Shown here in pieces: positions 1-4,134 of a stretch of DNA of 6,524 bases; position 1 is the first letter of the stretch, and the number at the start of each line of letters is the position of its first letter. A program made the translations under genes and the position numbers. This stretch comes from an uncultured Clostridia bacterium (lineage in GTDB: Bacteria > Bacillota > Clostridia > Oscillospirales > Acutalibacteraceae), in NCBI GenBank assembly GCA_937896885.1, contig CALBNX010000047.1:1-6524 (forward strand), given 5' to 3'. The notes beneath the pieces were generated by a model. That model saw nothing but the letters and a program-made list of their open reading frames with translations, ran no database searches and was not told the origin of the DNA.

Positions 1-1
1 T

Positions 2-61
2 AAAGCAGACAATTTCCTTTATCTTCAAAAAGGCAAATTCGTTTATCCTCTAAACCGCTGA
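2..61 (+). CDS. Possible C-terminal tail of an upstream gene (partial)
   Basis: An open frame enters from the left edge and ends at TGA 59-61. It encodes 19 residues ending KGKFVYPLNR. The codons (aaa, gac, ttc, ctt, aaa, gtt, tat) resemble those of the confirmed genes in this window, and a strong intrinsic terminator follows 52 bp after the stop, which suits a gene end. The piece is too short to name a family. The nine bases AACCGCTGA around the stop are repeated at once at 64-72 and again near 160-168, so the gene end may have been duplicated or rearranged. It could equally be chance reading of spacer DNA. Confidence 0.3.
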   Translation, partial: KADNFLYLQKGKFVYPLNR

Positions 62-172
62 CTAACCGCTGAATTAGAGGTAAAAGAAAAAAACAAATCC
101 TCGAAAAAATTATGACCTTGCATTTCACATGCAAGGTCTTCTTTTTTTATCAAAAAATAAACCGCTGAATTA
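51..172 (+). repeat. Short direct repeat TAA(A)CCGCTGA, three copies
   Basis: TAAACCGCTGA occurs at 51-61, TAACCGCTGAATTA at 63-76 and TAAACCGCTGAATTA at 158-172. The second and third copies share 13 bases (AACCGCTGAATTA) and flank the intrinsic terminator at 114-148. They could be target-site duplication debris or duplicated gene-end sequence. No function is evident from the sequence. Confidence 0.5.
114..148 (+). terminator. Intrinsic terminator, perfect 10-bp stem
   Basis: GACCTTGCAT (114-123) pairs perfectly with ATGCAAGGTC (129-138) around the 5-nt loop TTCAC. The stem is followed by TTCTTTTTTT (139-148). An A-rich run lies upstream (about 103-109), so it may also work in the opposite direction. 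It probably ends the transcript of the gene whose tail stops at position 61. The left arm with its flank, TATGACCTTGCA, is repeated without its partner arm at 553-564. Confidence 0.85.
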
Positions 173-345
173 CAAGATAAAAAAAGATAAATTCTTCACA
201 GAATTTATATAATTTTTTCTCGTCGCTACGCCTCCACAACTGCGTTCTGTTCCTTTCTTTTATTCTTCTGTTAATCTTCCCTTACTCCCCTTTCAAACGG
301 CTCTACTGCGTGGATTGTGGGCGTTTCTTTTCTCGTGAATTTTGA
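149..345. other. Gene-free spacer with a GC/pyrimidine-rich island
   Basis: I see no supported gene here. The island at about 221-330 differs from its AT-rich surroundings. It holds an imperfect inverted repeat, ACGCCTCCACAA (228-239) against TTGTGGGCGT (315-324), whose arms pair apart from a 2-nt bulge. Between them lies a pyrimidine-rich run (about 246-295). An open frame at 181-345 lacks ATG, a plausible start and a ribosome binding site, so it is not called as a gene. Confidence 0.5.
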
Positions 346-552
346 GAAAAATTCAAGAAAAAACTTTAATTCATTCAAGAAAAAGTAAAAGAAAAATTTA
401 AAAAATTTCAAGAAAAAACAAAAGAAAAATAACAGAAAATTTGATTTGTTTTTAAGGGATAAATAACAGAAAAATAAAAGAAAAAAATTTGGAAAATTTA
501 AAGAAAATTAAGAGAAAAAACTATTTCGAACAATAGAAAAAGTAACAGAAAA
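346..552 (+). repeat. A-rich low-complexity tract with iterated AAGAAAAA and AACAGAAAA motifs
   Basis: About 200 bp of almost pure A/G/T on the + strand, built from recurring units: TTCAAGAAAAA at 352, 374 and 407; AATAACAGAAAA at about 429 and 462; GTAACAGAAAA at about 542. A-runs recur at roughly one helical turn, so the DNA is probably intrinsically curved. One unit, 465-483, is the reverse complement of the pyrimidine-rich run at 254-272 with a single mismatch. There is no open frame of coding character. The tract may belong to the end region of the Tn7-like remnant that follows. Confidence 0.6.
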
Positions 553-621
553 TATGACCTTGCACACGCTAAAAATTTTTGCCCTGAACAGGCTAAATGA
601 AATTTGCTATGACATAGTAAA

Positions 622-800
622 TCCCGAAAAATATATTTTTCGAAAAAAATCCGGAAAATACTCTTGATTTTCTTAACACAAAGGGCTTATTACGTCTATT
701 TAAAGGTGAATTTTTCCAAAAAAATTCCCGAAAAATTAAAAAAATCCCGAAAAAATTCCGAAAAAATTAATTTTTCGGAAAATCCAAATATTTTTCGGAA
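622..800. repeat. Cluster of CCGAAAAA motifs in both orientations upstream of the tnsA-like gene
   Basis: TCCCGAAAAA occurs at 622-631, 726-735 and 745-754, and TTCCGAAAAA at 756-765. The inverted form TTTTTCGGAA occurs at 771-780 and 791-800, and a palindrome TTTTTCGAAAAA lies at 636-647. The copies at 756-765 and 771-780 form a perfect 10-bp inverted repeat with a 5-nt centre. The cluster ends 4 bp before the AAAGGAG ribosome binding site of the gene starting at 817. Tn7-family elements carry several transposase (TnsB) binding sites at each end, and tnsA lies just inside one end, so these may be such sites and may also repress the operon. That role is inferred. Confidence 0.55.
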
Positions 801-816
801 CTGAAAGGAGTACTTT

Positions 817-1182
817 ATGAGACCAGCAAAGATTAAAGACAGATGCACAAAGAGAAAACTGAAAAAGTGCGAGGAAATTGCAAAGACTTACGACAAAATC
901 CAGACTAAATATGCTGACATACTAGATAGAGATGAAAATATCAAATCTATCAGGGTTAATGTAGTATTAGAAGGTTTGGATGATGGTGAATTTACATCGG
1001 ATTTTGTCTGCACTAAAACTGACGGTGATTTAATGGTTCGAGTGTGTGTATTCCGTAAGAAACTCTCTCTACCTCGCACTTGTAAATTGCTTGATGCCAG
1101 TATGCAGTATTGGGCTAAACGAGGAGTTACCGATTGGGGTATCGTTGTTGAAATGGAGGAAACAAGTAATAAAGAAGAATGA
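817..1182 (+). CDS. TnsA-like transposase endonuclease subunit (Tn7-type)
   Basis: Encodes 121 residues. In Tn7, TnsA is the restriction-enzyme-like nuclease that cuts the 5' ends of the element while TnsB cuts the 3' ends. What can be seen: a basic N-terminus (residues 1-18), a region ending FTSDFVC with acidic D62, then DGDLMVRVCVFRKK (69-82), and a C-terminal stretch with LLDAS...YW...GVTDWGIV (91-110). The order SDF, then a basic strand ending in R/K, then W..RGV.DWGIV matches my recollection of short TnsA-like proteins of Clostridia, with D62 and K81 or K82 as candidate catalytic residues. It is far shorter than Tn7 TnsA (about 273 aa), so only the nuclease core would be present. The start is well supported by AAAGGAG at 804-810, 6 bp before ATG. 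A TnsB-like fragment overlaps its 3' end, as expected for a tnsAB pair. The assignment is by eye; a different PD-(D/E)XK-type protein is possible. Confidence 0.7.
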   Translation: MRPAKIKDRCTKRKLKKCEEIAKTYDKIQTKYADILDRDENIKSIRVNVVLEGLDDGEFTSDFVCTKTDGDLMVRVCVFRKKLSLPRTCKLLDASMQYWAKRGVTDWGIVVEMEETSNKEE

Positions 1183-1402
1183 CTTAATCAAAACTGGTAG
1201 CAGTATTTTCAGAATCCTTAGTGTTGGTGTCAATGTTCTTGCGATTGATTGTGAAAAGAAAACTATCCCTTTTCTGAATCGGCGGGATAAGACCCACAGT
1301 TTATACACCTGTTCCTGTGTGTACATAATGAAATGTTATATTGGAATACACCCCATTATGCCCTCTCAATTTGACTACTTGAGCGAGTGTTTATGTTATT
1401 AG
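1169..1402 (+). pseudogene. Truncated N-terminus of a TnsB-like DDE transposase
   Basis: The +2 frame overlapping the 3' end of the tnsA-like gene reads KKNDLIKTGSSIFRIL, then VLAIDCEKKTIPF, up to about 1276. This resembles the N-terminal strand-rich segment of TnsB-family integrases (LIK.G...R.L......IDC.K.T.P.W). The frame then continues with Cys-rich, unconvincing sequence to TAG at 1400-1402. Full TnsB proteins have roughly 600-700 residues including a DDE core; none of that core is present here. A good ribosome binding site, GGAGGA (1155-1160), sits 8 bp before an ATA codon (1169-1171), which suggests an original ATG lost by mutation. The only in-frame alternatives upstream are TTG codons at 1145 and 1148, in front of that site. 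I infer an inactivated element whose internal genes were deleted near 1280. Confidence 0.5.
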
Positions 1403-1498
1403 TCCATAAACCTACTGTTAACATCAACTGCCTGTTAACTGGCGTAAAAATAGTATGAAAGATTTAAATCGAAAACGCACGAATATATAAAAAAACGA
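1403..1498. other. Spacer after the tnsB fragment, no gene supported
   Basis: No coding frame of conviction. CTGTTAAC occurs twice (1415-1422 and 1432-1439), 17 bp apart. A short frame ends at TAA just before the terminator at 1499 and reads MKDLNRKRTNI from ATG 1455. It has no ribosome binding site and could be the out-of-context tail of a deleted transposition gene. Confidence 0.35.
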
Positions 1499-1527
1499 GG
1501 GTGGTTAATATTAACCATCCCCCTTTT
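1499..1527 (+). terminator. Intrinsic terminator, possibly bidirectional
   Basis: GGGTGGTTAAT (1499-1509) pairs with ATTAACCATCC (1510-1520), with one G-U pair and a centre that must open as the loop. It is followed by CCCTTTT (1521-1527) and further T-rich sequence. Seven A residues at 1489-1495 would give a T-run on the other strand, so it may stop transcripts from both sides. It separates the transposon remnant from the two-component operon. Confidence 0.7.
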
Positions 1528-1533
1528 ACTCTT

Positions 1534-1545
1534 CTACATATGTAG
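1534..1545. promoter_or_regulatory. Perfect 12-bp palindrome CTACATATGTAG upstream of a promoter
   Basis: CTACAT/ATGTAG is a perfect dyad centred between 1539 and 1540. It ends 16 bp before the -35 hexamer at 1562, a position compatible with a dimeric activator or repressor site. The ACATATGT core is AT-rich and could arise by chance in this DNA. No regulator can be named. Confidence 0.3.
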
Positions 1546-1561
1546 CAAAACGGTCTGTTGC

Positions 1562-1590
1562 TTGACATGAGATTTATATGGGAATAAAAT
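1562..1590 (+). promoter_or_regulatory. Sigma-A type promoter for the two-component operon (distal)
   Basis: TTGACA (1562-1567, perfect match) is followed by a 17-bp spacer and TAAAAT (1585-1590, five of six). Transcription would start near 1597, giving a leader of about 85 nt before the response regulator ATG. As it needs no activator by sequence, it may supply basal expression, while the second promoter at 1611-1643 provides feedback control. Confidence 0.7.
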
Positions 1591-1610
1591 ATAAACAAAA
1601 ATTAAAATTT

Positions 1611-1643
1611 GTTTAGATTCAGTTTATTTATCTTATTTATGAT
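1611..1643 (+). promoter_or_regulatory. Response-regulator box plus -10, autoregulatory promoter (copy 1)
   Basis: GTTTAG (1611-1616), five bases ATTCA, GTTTAT (1622-1627), then exactly 10 bp, then TATGAT (1638-1643). The two half-sites repeat every 11 bp, as in operators of OmpR/PhoB-family regulators, and the box takes the place of a -35 element. A start near 1650 leaves a leader of about 32 nt with AAGGAG at 1669-1674. Two more copies of box and spacing occur at 3416 and 3535, which is the main support. The owner is inferred to be the response regulator encoded just downstream. Confidence 0.65.
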
Positions 1644-1681
1644 ATTTTAAAAGTTGAATGAGATATTGAAGGAGAATAGTT

Positions 1682-2356
1682 ATGTTCCATATTCTTGTAG
1701 TTGATGATGACAGACATACACGAATGTTGCTTGAGGCGATTTTAAAATCTGAAAATTATACTGTTTATACCGCCTCAAATGGTGAAGAAGCATTAGATGT
1801 TATGGATTGTAATCACATTGATTTGGTTGTGCTTGATATTATGATGCCAAAAATGGATGGTTATGAATTCACAAAAATTCTACGTGAAAATGATAATAAC
1901 TTGCCAATCTTAATGGTATCTGCAAAGCAGTTGCCTGCAGACAAGCGAAAAGGCTTTTTAGTTGGAACTGACGACTACATAACAAAACCCATTGATGAAG
2001 AAGAAATGCTGTTGCGAATTAAAGCACTACTTCGTCGTGCACAAATAGTCAATGAGCAAAAACTGAAAATCGGTGATGTTGTGCTTGATTACAACTCAAT
2101 GATGGTGTCAAGAAACGGCGAGGCACAGTTGTTACCTCAAAAAGAATTTTTATTATTGTACAAGTTATTGTCATACCCAGGACAGATATTTACTCGGATT
2201 CAACTTATGGATGAAATTTGGGGAGCAGACAGTGATACCGGTTGGGAAACAGTTACAGTTCACATTGGCAGACTTCGTAAACGATTTGAGAATTGGACGG
2301 AGTTTGAAATAGAGTCAGTAAGAGGACTTGGTTACAGGGCGGTGAAAAAGGTATGA
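1682..2356 (+). CDS. OmpR/PhoB-family DNA-binding response regulator
   Basis: Encodes 224 residues, the usual length. It is the cytoplasmic output half of a two-component system: phosphorylation by the partner kinase promotes dimer binding to tandem DNA half-sites. The receiver domain (1-115) shows the acidic pocket D8-D9, phospho-acceptor D52 in LDIMMPKMDG, switch residue S80 in MVSAK, and K102 in ITKP. A winged-helix domain (about 125-222) follows, with the family ending VRGLGYRA. The start is supported by AAGGAG at 1669-1674, 7 bp before ATG. The stop codon overlaps the kinase start by 4 bp, so the two are probably translationally coupled. Three 11-bp-period direct-repeat boxes near this operon are the obvious candidate targets. 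The signal is unknown. Confidence 0.95.
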   Translation: MFHILVVDDDRHTRMLLEAILKSENYTVYTASNGEEALDVMDCNHIDLVVLDIMMPKMDGYEFTKILRENDNNLPILMVSAKQLPADKRKGFLVGTDDYITKPIDEEEMLLRIKALLRRAQIVNEQKLKIGDVVLDYNSMMVSRNGEAQLLPQKEFLLLYKLLSYPGQIFTRIQLMDEIWGADSDTGWETVTVHIGRLRKRFENWTEFEIESVRGLGYRAVKKV

Positions 2357-3414
2357 AAAGAGGCGAACGCAAGTCAAGATTTGCTTTGACAATGCTTTTA
2401 TCGGTATTTGTATTTTGCATTATTCTTGTGACGGCGGTTATTGCGATTATTGCGGTATATGTTTTAGTAGAAACCGGTGCTATATCATCGGTTGACCAAA
2501 GAGTTGAGCCTTTGAACATCCTATTCTTTATGGGTGGTATCAGTATTATTGTGGGTTTTATTTTGACTGCACTCACAAGTAAAATTTCAATGAAGCCTGT
2601 AAACAAAGCCGTAAATCTTATGAACAGATTGGCATCAGGCGATTTTAAAGCAAGGCTCGAATACGGCAAGCCAATCGGTTTACATCCTACCTTTATTGAG
2701 ATTTCTGACAGTTTTAACAAAATGGCAGAGGAACTTGAAAATACCGAAATGTTAAGAAGTGATTTCATTAATAATTTTTCCCACGAATTCAAAACGCCCA
2801 TTGTATCAATAGCAGGCTTTGCAAAACTTTTGAAAAAAGGCAATCTTACTGAGGAACAACAAAAAGAATACATTGATATTATCGAAGAAGAGTCACTTCG
2901 TCTTTCTGCAATGGCTACTAATGTGCTTAATATGACCAAGATAGAAAATCAGAATATTCTTACAGATGTTACAGAGTTTAACCTTTCCGAGCAATTGAGA
3001 AGCAGTATTTTGATGCTTGAAGGCAAATGGTCAAAGAAAAATATTGAGTTCAACCTTGATTTTGATGAATATTCAATTTGTGCTAACGAAGAAATGCTGA
3101 AGCATATATGGATAAATCTTATTGACAATGCAATCAAGTTTTCAGAGGATTTCGGAACAGTTGATGTAAAAATCACAGAAAAAGACCATTCTCTTTGCAT
3201 TTCCGTTAAGAATGTGGGAAGTGAAATTACACCTGAACAGCAAAAGCGAATTTTCAATAAATTTTATCAGGTTGATGAGTCACATTCCACAGAGGGGAAC
3301 GGCATAGGCCTTGCTCTTGTCAAAGAGGTTGTAAGACTTCATAAGGGTGATGTTTCGGTACAAAGCGAAAACAATATGACGATATTTACAGTGGAATTGC
3401 CGAAGGAGCAGTAA
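2353..3414 (+). CDS. Membrane sensor histidine kinase, intramembrane-sensing type
   Basis: Encodes 353 residues and is the kinase partner of the regulator before it, overlapping by ATGA. Two membrane segments (about 11-39 and 55-75) enclose an external loop of only about 15 residues, so the stimulus is probably read in or at the membrane, as in intramembrane-sensing kinases such as LiaS or BceS, rather than by a ligand domain. HAMP-like linker is at about 76-128. The dimerisation/phosphotransfer helix carries H144 in FSHEFKTP. The ATPase domain has the N box (NLIDNAIKF, N255 and N259), a G1 box reading KNVGSE (286-291) with Asn in place of the common Asp, an F box region (IFNKFYQ) and the G2 box GNGIGLAL (315-322). 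The N-for-D change also occurs in other kinases of this superfamily, so activity is likely but not certain. No close named relative is claimed. Confidence 0.93.
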   Translation: MKRGERKSRFALTMLLSVFVFCIILVTAVIAIIAVYVLVETGAISSVDQRVEPLNILFFMGGISIIVGFILTALTSKISMKPVNKAVNLMNRLASGDFKARLEYGKPIGLHPTFIEISDSFNKMAEELENTEMLRSDFINNFSHEFKTPIVSIAGFAKLLKKGNLTEEQQKEYIDIIEEESLRLSAMATNVLNMTKIENQNILTDVTEFNLSEQLRSSILMLEGKWSKKNIEFNLDFDEYSICANEEMLKHIWINLIDNAIKFSEDFGTVDVKITEKDHSLCISVKNVGSEITPEQQKRIFNKFYQVDESHSTEGNGIGLALVKEVVRLHKGDVSVQSENNMTIFTVELPKEQ

Positions 3415-3415
3415 A

Positions 3416-3448
3416 GTTTATTTTCAGTTTATATTTTAAATTTAATAT
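3416..3448 (+). promoter_or_regulatory. Response-regulator box plus -10, small RNA promoter (copy 2)
   Basis: GTTTAT (3416-3421), five bases TTTCA, GTTTAT (3427-3432), then exactly 10 bp, then TAATAT (3443-3448, four of six to consensus). It starts two bases after the kinase stop codon, and no protein gene follows before the terminator at 3488-3517. The start point would fall near 3455. The 17-bp box differs from the copy at 3535 by one base. The weaker -10 suits a promoter that depends on an activator. Confidence 0.6.
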
Positions 3449-3454
3449 ATTTTT

Positions 3455-3517
3455 GCAGTTCAAAATACTGCATTGTCCCCCTCTCATACAGACAGTTGAA
3501 AAGCTGTCTGTTTTTTT
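3455..3517 (+). ncRNA. Candidate C-rich small regulatory RNA, about 63 nt
   Basis: The predicted transcript has three parts. A 5' hairpin is formed by GCAGT (3455-3459) and ACTGC (3467-3471) with a 7-nt loop. An unpaired linker (3472-3487) contains TCCCCCTCTC (3476-3485). A terminator hairpin with a U-run closes it. The 5' hairpin starts at the position expected for +1 from the box promoter at 3416-3448. C-rich unpaired stretches are the targeting motif of Gram-positive small RNAs such as RsaE/RoxS and of the CiaR-controlled csRNAs, where they pair with Shine-Dalgarno sequences. By analogy this RNA would repress translation of G-rich ribosome binding sites. No target is claimed. The alternative is that this is only the 3' untranslated end of the two-component mRNA, or an RNA processed from it. 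No reading frame of note lies inside. Confidence 0.5.
3488..3517 (+). terminator. Intrinsic terminator with GAAA tetraloop
   Basis: ACAGACAG (3488-3495) pairs perfectly with CTGTCTGT (3504-3511). An inner U-G and U-A pair leave a GAAA loop (3498-3501), a stable GNRA type. A run of seven T residues (3511-3517) follows. It ends both the kinase mRNA and the proposed small RNA, and insulates the flavodoxin operon promoter 18 bp downstream. Confidence 0.88.
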
Positions 3518-3534
3518 ATTGAAGAATAAACGAA

Positions 3535-3567
3535 GTTTAGTTTCAGTTTATAAATCCGCCTTAAAAT
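3535..3567 (+). promoter_or_regulatory. Response-regulator box plus -10, flavodoxin-ftsH operon promoter (copy 3)
   Basis: GTTTAG (3535-3540), five bases TTTCA, GTTTAT (3546-3551), then exactly 10 bp, then TAAAAT (3562-3567, five of six). Sixteen of 17 box bases match the copy before the response regulator gene. No good TTGACA lies at the usual distance, so the box probably substitutes for a -35 as in activator-dependent promoters. A start near 3574 leaves a leader of about 28 nt with a ribosome binding site at 3587-3593. Confidence 0.65.
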
Positions 3568-3601
3568 TTAGTCGTAGAATAAAACAGAAAGGATGTCCGT
3601 A

Positions 3602-4114
3602 ATGAAATATCAAATCGCTTATATAAGTGATTCGGGTAACACCGAAAAACTCGCTTTGGGAATTGCGAAAAAGTTCTCCGAAGACGAAATCAAAGTAGTA
3701 AATCTCAAAGAGAATGAAATGACTGACGAAGCAGATGTATATTTTATTTGTTTTGGTATGAACAGAGGCTCTGTTCCGTACAAAATACTTGAATGTGCAG
3801 AACAACTTGACAACAAGACAGTCATATTTTTTGTTACCTGCGGATTAGAGCCACGGGAAAAACACAGGGTTGAGGTTGGTAGAAAGATTTTACCGTTTCT
3901 ACCAAACAGTTGCACATTCAGAGGTGTTTTTATGTGCAGAGGTGAGTTCCCTGAAAGTGTGTTAACTGCTGCTGAAGAGAAATTCTTTGATGACTGTGAC
4001 AATGAATATGCACGAGTAATTTTAGAAGATGCCGAAATGTCTTATGGTCACCCAAATCAATTTGATATAGACAACGCATATTGTGTAATCTGTGAAAATT
4101 TAGGTCTTGAATAA
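3602..4114 (+). CDS. Flavodoxin-like FMN-binding protein
   Basis: Encodes 170 residues, the size of a free short-chain flavodoxin domain. Such proteins bind FMN and carry low-potential electrons in the cytoplasm. The N-terminal strand and phosphate loop read IAYISDSGNTEKLA (5-18), matching the (S/T)x(S/T)GNT pattern. FGMNRGSVP (51-59) and VTCGLEP (78-84) lie where the two flavin-contacting loops are expected. I chose ATG 3602 rather than the in-frame ATG 3593, because GAAAGGA (3587-3593) gives an 8-bp spacing to 3602 but overlaps the earlier codon. It is first in a tight operon, 20 bp before ftsH. The redox partner is not evident in the window. C-terminal residues 125-170 are acidic and not distinctive. 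Confidence 0.82.
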   Translation: MKYQIAYISDSGNTEKLALGIAKKFSEDEIKVVNLKENEMTDEADVYFICFGMNRGSVPYKILECAEQLDNKTVIFFVTCGLEPREKHRVEVGRKILPFLPNSCTFRGVFMCRGEFPESVLTAAEEKFFDDCDNEYARVILEDAEMSYGHPNQFDIDNAYCVICENLGLE

Positions 4115-4134
4115 CCTTTTGAGGAGAATGATTT

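Noticed and set aside
181..345. Open frame ending FKRLYCVDCGRFFSREF with a CxxC motif, resembling a small zinc-ribbon tail
   Set aside because: No ATG or plausible start with a ribosome binding site, unusual codons, and a hydrophobic pyrimidine-run translation before it. It lies in an inverted-repeat island and is most likely chance.
346..552. A-rich iterated tract as a CRISPR array
   Set aside because: The repeated units are short (about 11-13 bp), irregularly spaced and of low complexity, with no constant repeat length or unique spacers.
664..692. Possible promoter for the tnsA-like gene, TTGATT with a poor -10 near TTATTA
   Set aside because: The -35 is acceptable but no -10 of quality lies at 16-18 bp. 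In DNA this AT-rich such matches are frequent.
1046..1402. Full 118-codon frame starting at ATG 1046 read as one protein
   Set aside because: The first 40 codons lie inside the tnsA-like gene in another frame and look random. Only the stretch from about 1169 resembles a protein family.
1638..1660. A third half-site of the regulator box after 1627 (TTATTTA at 1633)
   Set aside because: It is in the 11-bp register but shares too few bases with GTTTAT, overlaps the -10, and is not seen at the other two copies.
2253..2939. 228-codon reverse-strand open frame across the regulator-kinase junction
   Set aside because: It is a shadow of two well-supported overlapping genes on the + strand, with no ribosome binding site logic and a Ser/Ile-rich composition typical of antisense reading.
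3619..4002. Reverse-strand frame within the flavodoxin gene
   Set aside because: Antisense shadow of a gene with clear flavodoxin motifs; no independent start signal.
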